A stretch of DNA of 64,000 nt. Origin: Mycobacterium sp. GA-1285 (lineage in GTDB: Bacteria; Actinomycetota; Actinomycetes; Mycobacteriales; Mycobacteriaceae). Every line of letters begins with the position of its first letter. Positions within the stretch are counted from its first letter, which is position 1. Both the position numbers and the translations under genes were made by a program. Where the stretch lies: positions 62,001-126,000 of the forward strand of contig NZ_LQIS01000023.1 of the NCBI RefSeq assembly GCF_001499905.1. The letters are read 5' to 3'. Shown here in pieces: positions 52,109 through 63,852 of the stretch. The notes under the pieces are model-generated. The model was given only the letters and a program-made list of their open reading frames with translations. It ran no database searches and was not told the origin of the DNA.

Positions 52109-53491
52109 ATGTCGCCCACGCATTCTCACGCGCCGCAGGTCGCCCCCGCCTACACCGGACGGCTGGCGATGGCGCCGGTGCCGTCGCTTCGGATGCCCGA
52201 CGATGCGATGGATCCCGATGCCGCATACCGGTTCATCCACGACGAACTGATGCTCGACGGCAGTTCGCGGCTGAATCTGGCCACGTTCGTCACGACGTGG
52301 ATGGACCCGCAGGCCGAACGGCTGATGGCCGAGACGTTCGACAAGAACATGATCGACAAGGACGAGTACCCGGCGACCGCCGCGATCGAGCAGCGGTGTG
52401 TGTGCATGGTGGCCGACCTGTTCCACGCCGAGGGACTGCGCGACGACGACCCGTCGAGCGCGATCGGCGTCTCGACGATCGGATCCAGCGAGGCGGTGAT
52501 GCTGGCCGGGCTGGCGATGAAGTGGCGGTGGCGCGACCGCGTCGGCGAGAAGTGGAAGGGGCGCACGCCGAACCTGGTGATGGGCGCCAACGTTCAGGTG
52601 GTGTGGGAGAAGTTCTGTCGCTACTTCGATGTCGAGGCGCGCTACCTGCCGATGGCCGAGGGCCGCTACGTGATCACGCCCGAACAGGTGCTCGAGAACA
52701 TCGACGAGGACACCATCGGCGTGGTGGCCATCCTCGGCACCACCTACACCGGGGAACTGGAACCCATCGGTGAGATCTGCGCCGCCCTCGACAAGCTCGC
52801 GACCGACGGCGGCCCGGACGTTCCTGTCCACGTCGATGCGGCCAGTGGTGGTTTCGTGGTGCCGTTCCTTCATCCGGACCTGGAATGGGACTTTCGGCTT
52901 CCTCGCGTGGTGTCCATCAACGTCAGCGGCCACAAGTACGGCCTCACCTATCCCGGAATCGGCTTCGTGGTGTGGCGGAGCTCGGAATACCTGCCCGAGG
53001 GACTGGTCTTTCACGTCAACTATCTCGGCGGCGACATGCCGACCTTCACGCTGAACTTCTCCCGACCCGGCAACCAGGTCGTCGGGCAGTACTACAACTT
53101 CCTTCGGCTCGGCCGCGAAGGCTATTCGCAAGTGATGCAGAGCCTTTCGCAGACCGCGCGGTGGCTGGGCGACCAACTGCGCGACAGCAGACACTTCGAA
53201 GTCGTCGCCGACGGATCGGCGATCCCGGTGGTCAGCTTCAAGCTCGCCGGCGACTTCGGCTACACCGAGTTCGACGTCTCGCAAAGCCTGCGCGCGTTCG
53301 GCTGGCAGGTGCCCGCCTACACGATGCCCGAAGGCGCCACCGACGTCACGATGTTGCGCATCGTGGTGCGGGAGGGATTCTCCGCGGACCTGGCCCGTGC
53401 GCTCCACGACGACCTGGTCACCGTGCTCACCCAACTCGACGAGCTCAAACCGCGCGGCCACTTCAACCAGTTCCAGCCGTTCGCGCACTGA
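52109..53491 (+). CDS. gadB: Glutamate decarboxylase, 460 aa
   Basis: PLP enzyme converting glutamate to GABA with proton consumption. It shows [34 protein letters not shown] and the PLP-lysine segment [20 protein letters not shown]. The length equals that of mycobacterial GadB (460 aa). No GABA antiporter is nearby, so a GABA-shunt role is as likely as acid resistance. Starts 14 nt after nnrD with GAGAGGAAA upstream. Confidence 0.94.
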   Translation: MSPTHSHAPQVAPAYTGRLAMAPVPSLRMPDDAMDPDAAYRFIHDELMLDGSSRLNLATFVTTWMDPQAERLMAETFDKNMIDKDEYPATAAIEQRCVCMVADLFHAEGLRDDDPSSAIGVSTIGSSEAVMLAGLAMKWRWRDRVGEKWKGRTPNLVMGANVQVVWEKFCRYFDVEARYLPMAEGRYVITPEQVLENIDEDTIGVVAILGTTYTGELEPIGEICAALDKLATDGGPDVPVHVDAASGGFVVPFLHPDLEWDFRLPRVVSINVSGHKYGLTYPGIGFVVWRSSEYLPEGLVFHVNYLGGDMPTFTLNFSRPGNQVVGQYYNFLRLGREGYSQVMQSLSQTARWLGDQLRDSRHFEVVADGSAIPVVSFKLAGDFGYTEFDVSQSLRAFGWQVPAYTMPEGATDVTMLRIVVREGFSADLARALHDDLVTVLTQLDELKPRGHFNQFQPFAH

Positions 53492-53556
53492 CCGCTCGGA
53501 CGGCGCGTCGGGGGACTGCTCGTCCGTCTGGGACAATCGGCCGTGGTGAAACGACA

Positions 53557-54723
53557 ATGCACACGACCCAGCTGACGACGCCGACCGCGATAGTGGCCCC
53601 CCAGGCGGTGGTCGACCTCGACGCGATCGCCCACAACGTGCGGTTGCTGCGCGACCTCGCGGGCACCGCCCAGGTGATGGTCGTGGTCAAAGCCGACGGA
53701 TACGGCCACGGCGCCACGCAGGTGAGCCGGGTCGCGCTGGCCGCAGGCGCCACCGAGCTCGGGGTGGCGACGGTCGCCGAGGCCTTGGGGCTGCGCCAGG
53801 ACGGCATCACCGCCCCGGTGCTGGCCTGGCTGCACCCGCCGGGCACCGACTTCGCGCCCGCGGTGGCCGCCGACGTCCAGATCGCGGTGTCGTCGGTGCG
53901 CCAGCTCGACGAATTGCTCGACGCCGTCGCACGGACCGGGCGCAGTGCCTCGGTGACCGTCAAGGTCGACACCGGGCTGAGCCGCAACGGCGTCGGTCGT
54001 GCCGACTTCCCGGCGATGATCGCCGCGGTCAAGCGTGCGCAGGACGACGGAGCGATCAGCGTACGGGGACTGATGTCTCACCTCGTGAACGGCGACCGTC
54101 CCGACGATCCGCTCAACGACCTGCAGGCGCAGCGGCTCACCCAGATGCGGGCGTATGCGGCCGAACACGGCGTGCAGTTCGAAATCGTGCACCTGAGCAA
54201 CAGCCCGGCAGCGATGACGCGGCGCGATCTGGCCTTCGACCTGGTGCGGGCCGGTATCGCGGTGTACGGCCAGACCCCGATACCCGAGCGCGGGAACATG
54301 GGGCTGCGTCCGGCGATGACCCTCAAATGCCCTGTGGCACTGGTGCGGTCGCTGCAGGCCGGCGACGGTGTGTCCTACGGGCACACCTGGATCGCCGACC
54401 GGGACACCACGGTGGCGCTGTTGCCGGTCGGTTACGCCGACGGGGTCTTTCGCACGTTGAGCAACCGCATCGACGTGCTGATCAACGGGCGGCGATGCCG
54501 CAACGTCGGCCGGATCTGCATGGATCAATTCGTCGTAGACCTCGGACCGGATGGCGGGGCCGCGGAAGGTGACGACGCCATCCTGTTCGGGCCCGGCACG
54601 CACGGTGAGCCGACGACCCAGGAGTGGGCCGACCTGCTCGGCACCATCAACTACGAGGTCGTGACCAGTCCGCGTGGCCGCTTCGTACAGACCTATACCG
54701 GAACGATCGACGAGACGCATTGA
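53557..54723 (+). CDS. alr: Alanine racemase, 388 aa
   Basis: PLP racemase supplying D-alanine for peptidoglycan. N-terminal barrel with the PLP lysine in [20 protein letters not shown]; opposite-face tyrosine in [21 protein letters not shown]-terminal domain [17 protein letters not shown] 53557 starts the conserved protein. The TGA overlaps the ATG of the following hydrolase by 1 nt, beginning a six-gene overlapping operon that ends with tsaD. Confidence 0.96.
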   Translation: MHTTQLTTPTAIVAPQAVVDLDAIAHNVRLLRDLAGTAQVMVVVKADGYGHGATQVSRVALAAGATELGVATVAEALGLRQDGITAPVLAWLHPPGTDFAPAVAADVQIAVSSVRQLDELLDAVARTGRSASVTVKVDTGLSRNGVGRADFPAMIAAVKRAQDDGAISVRGLMSHLVNGDRPDDPLNDLQAQRLTQMRAYAAEHGVQFEIVHLSNSPAAMTRRDLAFDLVRAGIAVYGQTPIPERGNMGLRPAMTLKCPVALVRSLQAGDGVSYGHTWIADRDTTVALLPVGYADGVFRTLSNRIDVLINGRRCRNVGRICMDQFVVDLGPDGGAAEGDDAILFGPGTHGEPTTQEWADLLGTINYEVVTSPRGRFVQTYTGTIDETH

Positions 54724-55844
54724 TGAACGCCGGAATTCCGATCCCACGCCGCCGCCGCAACGCGAACGGGCGCTGGCTCGCCGGCGCGGCCGGCCTGACC
54801 GCGGTCGGCAGTGCGGCGGGAATGTCGGCCGCGCGCTCGCTGCGGCGTCGCCTCGACACCGTGGACCACTACAAGGACGAGGATTTCGAACTCCTCGACG
54901 CCGACCGCAGTTCCGTCGTCACCACACCCGACGGCGTATCGCTGGCAGTCCGTGAGGTCGGCCCGCAAGATGCGCCGTTGACCGTGGTGTTCGCGCACGG
55001 ATTCTGTCTGCGTATGGGCGCCTTCTACTTTCAGCGTGTCAGGCTGACCGAGCAGTGGGGCCCGCAGGTCCGGATGGTGTTCTACGACCAGCGTGGGCAC
55101 GGTCAGTCGGACGAGGCTGCCCCCGAGACCTACACGGTGGCCCAACTCGGACAGGATCTGGAAGCCGTGCTGGCAGTGGTGGTCCCGCGCGGTCCGGTGG
55201 TGCTGGTCGGGCATTCGATGGGCGGGATGACCGTGCTGTCGCACGCGCGACAGTTCCCGCAGCACTATCCGAAGCGGATCGTCGGCGCCGCCATCATCGC
55301 CTCGGCGGCCGAAGGCGTTTCGCGTTCGCCGCTGGGCGAGATCCTGAAGAATCCGGCGCTGGAGGCGGCTCGCTTCGCGGTGCGGTACGCGCCGAAGATG
55401 GTGCACCGCACCCGCGGCGCGGCGAAGTCGGTGATCGCGCCGATCCTGCGCGCCGCGTCCTACGGCGACGAGAAGATCAGCCCGAGCGTCGTGGCGTTCT
55501 CCGAACGGATGATGCACGACACACCGATCGCGACGCTCGTCGAATTCCTGCACGCGCTCGAGGTGCACAACGAAATCGACGGCCTGACGACGCTGGCCAA
55601 GATCCCGACCCTGATCGCCTGCGGCGACCGCGACCTGCTGACCCCGATGGAGTACTCGCAAGCCATGGCCGCGGTTCTTCCGAAGGCGCAACTGGTGATC
55701 GTCGGCGGCGCAGGGCATCTCGTGCAACTCGAACAACCCGAGGCCATCAACGAGGCGCTGGTCCGGCTCGTCGAACGCGCGACACCGTCCAAGCTCGTCG
55801 CGCTGACGAGAAGGGTTCGCGAGAAGGTCCGCAACAATGGGTGA
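54723..55844 (+). CDS. Alpha/beta hydrolase with N-terminal membrane segment, 373 aa
   Basis: A short basic N-terminus and a hydrophobic segment (WLAGAAGLTAVGSAAGMSAA) precede a hydrolase domain: TVVFAHGFCLRMGAFYFQRV, FYDQRGHGQSDE, nucleophile VVLVGHSMGGMTVLSHA, acid ACGDRDLLTP and His VGGAGHLVQLEQPE. The triad is complete. It is coupled to alr (1-nt overlap) and to tsaE (8-nt overlap), a synteny conserved in mycobacteria. Substrate unknown; an envelope lipid or peptide ester is a guess from context. Confidence 0.85.
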   Translation: MNAGIPIPRRRRNANGRWLAGAAGLTAVGSAAGMSAARSLRRRLDTVDHYKDEDFELLDADRSSVVTTPDGVSLAVREVGPQDAPLTVVFAHGFCLRMGAFYFQRVRLTEQWGPQVRMVFYDQRGHGQSDEAAPETYTVAQLGQDLEAVLAVVVPRGPVVLVGHSMGGMTVLSHARQFPQHYPKRIVGAAIIASAAEGVSRSPLGEILKNPALEAARFAVRYAPKMVHRTRGAAKSVIAPILRAASYGDEKISPSVVAFSERMMHDTPIATLVEFLHALEVHNEIDGLTTLAKIPTLIACGDRDLLTPMEYSQAMAAVLPKAQLVIVGGAGHLVQLEQPEAINEALVRLVERATPSKLVALTRRVREKVRNNG

Positions 55845-56304
55845 GCGCGGCGCGGGTACGGCCGAACTGCCGACCGCAGCGGACACCGTCGCGCTCGGCG
55901 CCGAGCTCGGTGAGCAGCTGCACGCGGGCGACGTCGTCGTCCTCTCCGGACCGCTCGGCGCGGGAAAGACCGTGCTGGCCAAGGGGATTGCGCAGGCGAT
56001 GGATGTGGAGGGGCCAGTGATCTCGCCGACTTTCGTGCTGGCCCGCGTGCACCGGGCCCGCCGGTCGGGCGCACCGGCGATGATCCACGTCGACATGTAC
56101 CGCCTCCTGGACCACCCGTCGGTCGACCTGCTCGCCGAACTCGACTCGCTGGACCTGGACACCGATCTCGACGACGCCGTGGTGGTCGTCGAATGGGGTG
56201 AAGGGCTGGCCGAACGGCTCTCCGACAGCCACCTCGACGTGCGGCTCGAGCGTGCCCGCGACACCGAGGTGCGCACCGCGATGTGGGAGTGGAGCAAGGC
56301 GTGA
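55837..56304 (+). CDS. tsaE: tRNA t6A biosynthesis ATPase TsaE, 155 aa
   Basis: ATPase that resets the TsaB-TsaD complex during N6-threonylcarbamoyladenosine synthesis at A37. Walker A is in VVLSGPLGAGKTVLAKGIAQ; switch regions GPVISPTFVLARVH and MIHVDMYRLLD, and VVVEWGEGLAERL are typical. It overlaps the hydrolase by 8 nt and tsaB by 4 nt. Confidence 0.95.
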   Translation: MGERGAGTAELPTAADTVALGAELGEQLHAGDVVVLSGPLGAGKTVLAKGIAQAMDVEGPVISPTFVLARVHRARRSGAPAMIHVDMYRLLDHPSVDLLAELDSLDLDTDLDDAVVVVEWGEGLAERLSDSHLDVRLERARDTEVRTAMWEWSKA

Positions 56305-56918
56305 ACGTGCTGACCATCGACACCGCGACGCCTGCGGTGACGGCGGGCGTGGTGCGCCTCGACGCGGTGGAGGTGCTCGCCGAGCGGGTGACGGTCGACG
56401 CGCGGGCTCATGCCGAGCAGCTGACCCCGAACGCGGTGCAGGCGCTGGCCGACGCCGGATTAAGCGTCGACGACCTGGACGCGGTGGTCGTCGGGTGCGG
56501 GCCGGGACCGTTCACCGGCCTACGCGTCGGGATGGCGACCGCCGCCGCTTACGGTCACGCGCTCGGCATCCCGGTCCACGGCGTCTGCAGCCTGGATGCC
56601 ATCGGGGTGGATACCGTCGGCGACGTGCTCGTCGTGACCGACGCGCGTCGCCGTGAGGTCTACTGGGCGCGCTACCGCGACGGATTACGCATCGACGGAC
56701 CCGCCGTCTGCGCAGCCGCGGACGTCCCCGCCGGCGCCGTCGCCGTCGCGGGTTCGCCCGAGCATGCCGCACTGTTCGACCTACCGCGCCAGGCGCCGGT
56801 GTATCCGACCGCTTCGGGGCTGGTGCGCGCGGTGGCGGACTGGGACGCCGTGCCGGCCCCTCTCGTCCCGCTGTACCTGCGCCGGCCCGACGCCAAGCCC
56901 TCGGTGGCCCGGCGATGA
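56301..56918 (+). CDS. tsaB: tRNA t6A biosynthesis scaffold protein TsaB, 205 aa
   Basis: ASKHA-fold partner of TsaD. VNVLTIDTATPAVTAGVVRL, DAVVVGCGPGPFTGLRVGMA and VLVVTDARRREVYWARYRDG are diagnostic. GTG 56301 overlaps the tsaE stop (GTGA); the frame is open 18 nt further upstream but the overlap start fits the operon pattern. It overlaps rimI by 4 nt. Confidence 0.95.
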   Translation: MNVLTIDTATPAVTAGVVRLDAVEVLAERVTVDARAHAEQLTPNAVQALADAGLSVDDLDAVVVGCGPGPFTGLRVGMATAAAYGHALGIPVHGVCSLDAIGVDTVGDVLVVTDARRREVYWARYRDGLRIDGPAVCAAADVPAGAVAVAGSPEHAALFDLPRQAPVYPTASGLVRAVADWDAVPAPLVPLYLRRPDAKPSVARR

Positions 56919-57367
56919 GCATCGAGTACGGGCCGTTGCAGCCGTCCGATGCGGTCAGATGCGCCGAGTTGGAGGCGCAGCTGTTCGACGGCGACGATCC
57001 GTGGCCCGAGCGCGCGTTCCGCGCTGAGCTCGCCGCCAAGCACATCCGCTACGTCGCCGCACGCGATGAGGACAAGCTCGTCGGCTACGCCGGCATCGCC
57101 CGCCTGGGCCGAAAGAAGCCTTACGAGTACGAGATTCACACCATCGGCGTCGACCCCGCCTACCAGGGCCAGGGGGTCGGCAAGCGCATGCTCGCCGAAC
57201 TGCTCGACCATGCCTCGGGCGGCACGGTGTTTCTCGAGGTCCGCACCGACAACGACGCCGCGATCAAGCTGTACGAAAGCTTCGGCTTCACCAATGTCGG
57301 GGTGCGTAAACGGTATTACCGGGCCAGCGGCGCCGACGCCTATACGATGCGGCGAGACCCGACATGA
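56915..57367 (+). CDS. rimI: Ribosomal protein S18 alanine N-acetyltransferase-like GNAT, 150 aa
   Basis: GNAT acetyltransferase with the acetyl-CoA loop [40 protein letters not shown] and [12 protein letters not shown]. In mycobacteria RimI can acetylate a wider set of N-termini. Encoded between tsaB and tsaD, with 4-nt overlaps at both ends. Confidence 0.93.
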   Translation: MSIEYGPLQPSDAVRCAELEAQLFDGDDPWPERAFRAELAAKHIRYVAARDEDKLVGYAGIARLGRKKPYEYEIHTIGVDPAYQGQGVGKRMLAELLDHASGGTVFLEVRTDNDAAIKLYESFGFTNVGVRKRYYRASGADAYTMRRDPT

Positions 57368-58389
57368 CGATCATCCTGGCCATCGAGAGCTCCTGCGACG
57401 AAACCGGCGTCGGCGTCGCCGAATTGGGTGCCGACGGATCGGTGACCTTGCTCGCCGACGAGGTGGCCTCCAGCGTCGACGAACACGCCCGGTTCGGCGG
57501 GGTGGTGCCGGAGATCGCGTCGCGGGCACATCTGGAGGCGCTGGGCCCGACGATGCGCCGCGCGCTGCAGACGGCCGGAGTGGCCAGACCCGACGTCGTC
57601 GCCGCGACGATCGGCCCCGGCCTGGCAGGTGCGCTGCTGGTGGGAGTTGCTGCGGCCAAGGCGTATTCGGCCGCGTGGCAGGTGCCGTTCTACGCCGTCA
57701 ACCACCTGGGTGGGCACCTCGCCGCCGACGTCTATGACCACGGACCGCTGCCGGAGAGCATCGGCCTGCTGGTGTCGGGCGGGCACACCAACCTGCTGCA
57801 CGTGCGATCGCTGGGCGAGCCCATCGTCGAGCTCGGCAGCACGGTCGACGACGCCGCGGGAGAGGCCTACGACAAGGTGGCGCGGCTGCTGGGCCTGGGC
57901 TATCCCGGCGGCAGGGTGCTCGACGAGCTGGCCCGGGAAGGCGACCGGGACGCGATCGTGTTCCCGAGGGGCATGACCGGCCCGCGCGACGATCCGTTCG
58001 CGTTCAGCTTCTCGGGGCTCAAGACCGCGGTCGCGAGGTATGTCGAAAGCCACCCGGAGGCGTCGACGGCGGATGTGGCGGCCGGATTTCAGGAGGCGGT
58101 TGCCGACGTGCTGACGCTCAAGGCGGTGCGGGCGGCCAAGACGCTGGGGGTCTCGACGCTGCTGATCGCCGGCGGCGTGGCGGCGAACTCGCGGCTGCGC
58201 GAGCTGTCCGAGGAGCGGTGCGCCGCCAACGGACTGACGCTGCGGATTCCGCGACCACGCCTGTGCACCGACAACGGCGCGATGATCGCCTCGTTCGCCG
58301 CGCACCTGATCGCCGCGGGGGCGGCGCCGTCGCCGCTGGACGCCGCCAGCGATCCGGGCCTTCCCGTCGTGCGGGCCCAAGTGGCCTGA
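57364..58389 (+). CDS. tsaD: tRNA N6-adenosine threonylcarbamoyltransferase TsaD, 341 aa
   Basis: Catalyses the last step of t6A37 formation. It shows [19 protein letters not shown], the metal-binding H-x3-H in [27 protein letters not shown], and [17 protein letters not shown]. The ATG overlaps the rimI stop. Last gene of the alr-tsaD operon; the groES control region begins 20 nt after its stop. Confidence 0.96.
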   Translation: MTIILAIESSCDETGVGVAELGADGSVTLLADEVASSVDEHARFGGVVPEIASRAHLEALGPTMRRALQTAGVARPDVVAATIGPGLAGALLVGVAAAKAYSAAWQVPFYAVNHLGGHLAADVYDHGPLPESIGLLVSGGHTNLLHVRSLGEPIVELGSTVDDAAGEAYDKVARLLGLGYPGGRVLDELAREGDRDAIVFPRGMTGPRDDPFAFSFSGLKTAVARYVESHPEASTADVAAGFQEAVADVLTLKAVRAAKTLGVSTLLIAGGVAANSRLRELSEERCAANGLTLRIPRPRLCTDNGAMIASFAAHLIAAGAAPSPLDAASDPGLPVVRAQVA

Positions 58390-58409
58390 TCCTGTCGGGA
58401 CCCGACCTT

Positions 58410-58441
58410 GAGTGCTAGCACTCTCGTGTATAGAGTGCTAG
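58410..58441 (+). promoter_or_regulatory. CIRCE operator with an extra half-site, over the groESL promoter
   Basis: CTAGCACTC (58415-58423), 9-nt spacer, GAGTGCTAG (58433-58441) is a perfect CIRCE element, the binding site of HrcA. A further GAGTGCTAG (58410-58418) overlaps the left arm, making GAGTGCTAGCACTC a 14-bp palindrome. TTGAGT (58408-58413) and TATAGA (58429-58434) could be -35 and -10 with a 15-nt spacer, so HrcA would block the promoter directly. Confidence 0.9.
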
Positions 58442-58570
58442 GTGGCACGCGGCCAATCCCTGCGCCGGCACCCGCGACGACGGTGCGTGGGCACGGGCGC
58501 ATGCCGAACACCTGGTAACTGAGAGATCCGGGTACCCGGATCGACACCCGAACTAGTGGAGGGCTCCATC

Positions 58571-58873
58571 GTGGCGAGCGTGAACATCAAGCCACTCGAG
58601 GACAAGATCCTCGTTCAGGCCAACGAGGCCGAGACCACGACCGCATCCGGTCTGGTCATCCCCGACACCGCCAAGGAAAAGCCGCAGGAAGGCACCGTCG
58701 TCGCAGTTGGCCCCGGCCGCTGGGATGAGGACGGCGAAAAGCGCATCCCGCTGGACGTCTCCGAGGGCGACACCGTCATCTACAGCAAGTACGGCGGCAC
58801 CGAGATCAAGTACAACGGCGAGGAGTACCTGATCCTCTCGGCACGCGACGTGCTGGCCGTCGTCAACAAGTAA
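58571..58873 (+). CDS. groES: 10-kDa co-chaperonin GroES, 100 aa
   Basis: Lid of the GroEL chamber. [20 protein letters not shown], with the mobile loop [16 protein letters not shown], and [23 protein letters not shown] 58571 gives exactly 100 aa as in M. tuberculosis; an in-frame start upstream at 58556 is unlikely. GTGGAGGGCTCC contains the ribosome site. The leader from the CIRCE promoter is about 130 nt. Confidence 0.98.
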   Translation: MASVNIKPLEDKILVQANEAETTTASGLVIPDTAKEKPQEGTVVAVGPGRWDEDGEKRIPLDVSEGDTVIYSKYGGTEIKYNGEEYLILSARDVLAVVNK

Positions 58874-58940
58874 GCACCCGTGTTCCGCCCCGGGAATCCC
58901 CGTCCGCACGGGTGATTTCCGGGGCGGCATGCGTCTCTAG

Positions 58941-60593
<1,653 letters not shown>

Positions 60594-60604
60594 GAAGTAG
60601 TTCG

Positions 60605-60640
60605 AAACACCCCCGGTTACCGAACCGGGGGTGTTTTGTT
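60605..60640 (+). terminator. Rho-independent terminator of groES-groEL1
   Basis: AAACACCCCCGGTT (60605-60618), loop ACCG, AACCGGGGGTGTTT (60623-60636), followed by TGTT. A perfect 14-bp stem 11 nt after the groEL1 stop, one of the strongest terminators in the window. Confidence 0.92.
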
Positions 60641-60645
60641 TCGGC

Positions 60646-62151
60646 ATGGAACGCATCTGGCAATGGGCGTGGAACCGGCACGGCACCAAGTACTCGTGGG
60701 CGCTCTACGGAATCAGCATTCCTGTCCTGCTGCCCATCTACCTAGTTTGGTCACTTCTCGTTGTCGCCTACGAGGGGTCCAGTCACTACGTCGAGGCGGC
60801 CGCCGTCAGCGCTTTGGCTGTGCCCGTGCTCGTGTACGTGATGGCATTGCCTGGCGTGGGCGGCTGGCGCGCAATACAGCGGTGGGCAGCCGGCCGCGAC
60901 GTCGATCGGGTAAAGGCACTGGACGCCACCTACAGCTGGGCTCGGGCGACAGTGGCCCGAGCGGTGGTCGCCAATGCTGTATTCGGCGCCTTGCAAGGGG
61001 TCGCCGTCGGTGCGATCGCCGGAGCCACGGTTTTCCGGTTAGTCCAGTATTCGATCACGGGTGCCGTCTTCGGCACTCTTGTGCAACTGGTCGCCGTGCA
61101 TGGATTCGTCGAAGCAGCACTGCGGCCGGCTAGGGTGGCCATCGCCGGTGATACGGGCATAGGAGATGCTCTGCCGCGTCCTCGTCCGACGTTTGCCGCC
61201 TGGTCGAACGTGTCGATGGTCGCGGTCGCGTTTGTGTTCGCCGCCGGGGGCGCGTTCCTGGCGAGCGTGCTCGATCGGACGAGAGAGTTGCCCATACTAT
61301 CCGTCGTGATCGGCTGTGCGTTGGCAGTCGGCTTTGCAGTGCCGATTACCGTAGGTGCCGCGTTTTCCCGCTCCTTGCAACCGATTCGCGATCTCGCCGA
61401 GGGAACCAAACGTGTCGCCGCAGGCGACTACAGCCGGCGTCTACCGGTGGTCCAGGACGATGATCTCGGTTCGCTGGCGGCGTCGTTCAACCAAATGCAA
61501 GCGGGTTTGGCTGAGCGACAACGACTTCAGTCGGCGTTCGGAACCTACGTCGATCCAGCGCTGGCGGCGCGTCTGCTCGAACAGGGTGACGATGTCTTCA
61601 CCGGAGAGCGCCGCGAGGTGACGGTGATGTTCGTCGACATCCGCGACTTCACGCCTTTTGCAGAGGCCAACCCCGCCGAGGACGTCGTCGCGCGTCTCAA
61701 CGCATTGTTCGAGATCGTCGTGCCTGCAGCCGTGGATGCCGGTGGGCACGTCAACAAGTTCCTCGGCGACGGCGCGCTGGCGGTCTTCGGTGCACCCAAC
61801 GAACTGGCCGATCACGCCGACGCCGCAGTGGGCACCGCTGTGCTGATTCATCGCCTGGTTGCCCAGCGATTTGACGGCACGCTGCGTATCGGTTTCGGCA
61901 TTAACACCGGTGTTGTGATCGCCGGCACCATCGGTGGGGGTGGCAAGCTGGAGTTCACCTTGATCGGCGACACCGTCAACGTCGCCGCCCGCGTCGAGCA
62001 GCTTACGAAAATCACCGGCGACCCAATCCTTCTCACGCATGAGACCGTCGGTGCGCTGAGTTCTCGACCCGTACTCGTCGATCGAGGATCTCACGAGCTG
62101 AAAGGTAAGTCAGCCGCGGTACACGTCTTTGGGCTCGACCCTCAACATTGA
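60646..62151 (+). CDS. Membrane-bound class III adenylate cyclase with HAMP domain, 501 aa
   Basis: Six hydrophobic helices occupy about residues 20-245. A HAMP linker (SRSLQPIRDLAEGTKRVAAG ... LGSLAASFNQMQAGL) follows. The C-terminal cyclase domain has metal aspartates in VTVMFVDIRDFTPFAE and FLGDGALAVFG, the adenine-selecting Lys in GGHVNKFLG with Asp in FTLIGDTVNVAARVEQL, and the transition-state Asn/Arg in the same stretch. All catalytic residues are present, so cAMP production is expected; close in layout to Rv1318c-Rv1320c. The ATG lies only 6 nt after the groEL1 terminator tail, with no clear promoter. Confidence 0.9.
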   Translation: MERIWQWAWNRHGTKYSWALYGISIPVLLPIYLVWSLLVVAYEGSSHYVEAAAVSALAVPVLVYVMALPGVGGWRAIQRWAAGRDVDRVKALDATYSWARATVARAVVANAVFGALQGVAVGAIAGATVFRLVQYSITGAVFGTLVQLVAVHGFVEAALRPARVAIAGDTGIGDALPRPRPTFAAWSNVSMVAVAFVFAAGGAFLASVLDRTRELPILSVVIGCALAVGFAVPITVGAAFSRSLQPIRDLAEGTKRVAAGDYSRRLPVVQDDDLGSLAASFNQMQAGLAERQRLQSAFGTYVDPALAARLLEQGDDVFTGERREVTVMFVDIRDFTPFAEANPAEDVVARLNALFEIVVPAAVDAGGHVNKFLGDGALAVFGAPNELADHADAAVGTAVLIHRLVAQRFDGTLRIGFGINTGVVIAGTIGGGGKLEFTLIGDTVNVAARVEQLTKITGDPILLTHETVGALSSRPVLVDRGSHELKGKSAAVHVFGLDPQH

Positions 62152-62393
62152 CGCGGCGGCGGCTTACATCTGGAGCCGCCGAGACGGTCTCCCGAAGCTC
62201 CCTGGGAGTGCCGGTTCAGTTCGCGAGAGTTACAGCAGGGCTGTCGGTCAACCTCAAATCGCGACCCTGGTGTACCTCTCGCGATGGCAATGATCCGTTG
62301 CCCCTCAGGTTCACCTCGAATTACCGCGGCGCGTCTGTCAGTGCCGCTCCTGCCATTTCCTTAGACTTTCTCTTCACCGGCGAAAGGATCAAC

Positions 62394-63809
62394 GTGGGCA
62401 ACACCGCTATCCGGCGGTCCCCCCGCCTGGGACTGCTGGTGGCCGTCGCGGCGGCCAGTGTCGGCGTCATCTACGGTTACGACCTCTCCAACATCGCCGG
62501 TGCGCTTCTGTTCATCACCGACGAGTTCGGGCTGACCACCCGGCAGCAGGAATTGGTGACCACAGCGATAGTCGTCGGCCAGATCGTCGGGGCGGTCGGC
62601 GGCGGGATGCTCGCCAACGCCATCGGACGCAAGAAGTCGATGGTGCTCGTCGCCGTCGCGTACGCGGCCTTCGCGCTTCTCAGCGCGTTGTCGGTGTCGG
62701 TGGCCATGCTGCTGGTGTCGCGCCTTCTGCTGGGCCTCACCATCGGTGTGTCGGTGGTGGTCGTTCCGGTGTTCGTCGCCGAACTGGCACCGGCGAAGGT
62801 CCGCGGTTCGCTGTTGGTCGCCTATCAGGTGGCCACGGTCGTCGGCATCATCATCGGCTACCTGGCGGCGTACTTCCTGGCCGGTTCGGGCAGCTGGCGG
62901 TGGATGCTGGGCCTGGCTGCGATACCGGCGGTGCTCGTCACGTTGCTGCTGTTGTGGATGCCGGACACCGCGCGGTGGTACATGCTCAAGGGCCGGGTCG
63001 ACGAGGCCCGTCAAACGCTGCGCCGGGTCGAGGCGAGCGCCGACGTCGAAGCCGAACTCGCCGAGATCAGCCGCGCGCTCAAGGAGGAGACCGGCGGCGC
63101 GGTGCGCGAGATGCTCCGGCGGCCGTACCTTCGCGCCACGGTCTTCGTGGTGGTGCTCGGTTTCTTCATCCAGATCACCGGCATCAACGCGATCGTCTAC
63201 TACAGCCCCCGACTGTTCGAGGCCATGGGCTTCGAAGGAAACTTCGCACTGCTGATACTTCCAGCGCTGATCCAGGTAGCGGCTCTGGCAGCGGTGTTCG
63301 TTTCACTGATGCTGGTCGACCGAGTAGGTCGACGACCGATCCTGCTGGGCGGCATCGCGATGATGATCGCCGCCAACGCCGTGCTCATCGGCGTTTTCGT
63401 GGCCGGAACGGAGTTCGGTGGTGCGCTCACCACGATCGGGTTCCTCGGCGTGCTGCTGTTCACGATCGGGTTCACCTTCGGCTTCGGCGCGTTGGTCTGG
63501 GTTTACGCCGGTGAGAGCTTTCCCACTCGGCTCCGGTCGATGGGTTCGAGTGCGATGCTCACCTCCGATCTGGTGGCAAATGCCATCATCGCCGCCTTCT
63601 TCCTGACGATGCTCAATTCGCTGGGCGGTGGCGGGACGTTTGCGCTGTTCGGTGCCTTCGCGCTGGCCGCGCTGGTATTCGTCTATCGATTCGCGCCGGA
63701 AACCAAGGGCCGCCAGCTCGAGGAGATCCGCCACTTCTGGGAAAACGGCGGGCGCTGGCCGGATGAAGCCGGCGGCGCGGCCGAGGATCTCAACGCGTTG
63801 AAACAATGA
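62394..63809 (+). CDS. sugI: MFS sugar transporter (SugI-like), 471 aa
   Basis: Twelve-helix sugar-porter family: VIYGYDLSNIAGALLFITDE in helix 1, GRKKS between helices 2 and 3, PVFVAELAPAKVRGSLLVAY, IQITGINAIVYYSPRLFEAM, DRVGRRPILLGG and the closing APETKGRQLEEI. GTG 62394 has AAAGGA 5 nt upstream; the longer open frame from 62148 is not transporter-like. It is followed 43 nt later by nagA, as Rv3331 (sugI) precedes Rv3332 in M. tuberculosis, so uptake of an amino sugar is plausible. The 242-bp gap before it shows no gene. Confidence 0.9.
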   Translation: MGNTAIRRSPRLGLLVAVAAASVGVIYGYDLSNIAGALLFITDEFGLTTRQQELVTTAIVVGQIVGAVGGGMLANAIGRKKSMVLVAVAYAAFALLSALSVSVAMLLVSRLLLGLTIGVSVVVVPVFVAELAPAKVRGSLLVAYQVATVVGIIIGYLAAYFLAGSGSWRWMLGLAAIPAVLVTLLLLWMPDTARWYMLKGRVDEARQTLRRVEASADVEAELAEISRALKEETGGAVREMLRRPYLRATVFVVVLGFFIQITGINAIVYYSPRLFEAMGFEGNFALLILPALIQVAALAAVFVSLMLVDRVGRRPILLGGIAMMIAANAVLIGVFVAGTEFGGALTTIGFLGVLLFTIGFTFGFGALVWVYAGESFPTRLRSMGSSAMLTSDLVANAIIAAFFLTMLNSLGGGGTFALFGAFALAALVFVYRFAPETKGRQLEEIRHFWENGGRWPDEAGGAAEDLNALKQ

Positions 63810-63852
63810 CCGCGGACAAGCCGCGCGGCCTGCACAGGTTCGTGGAGATGCG

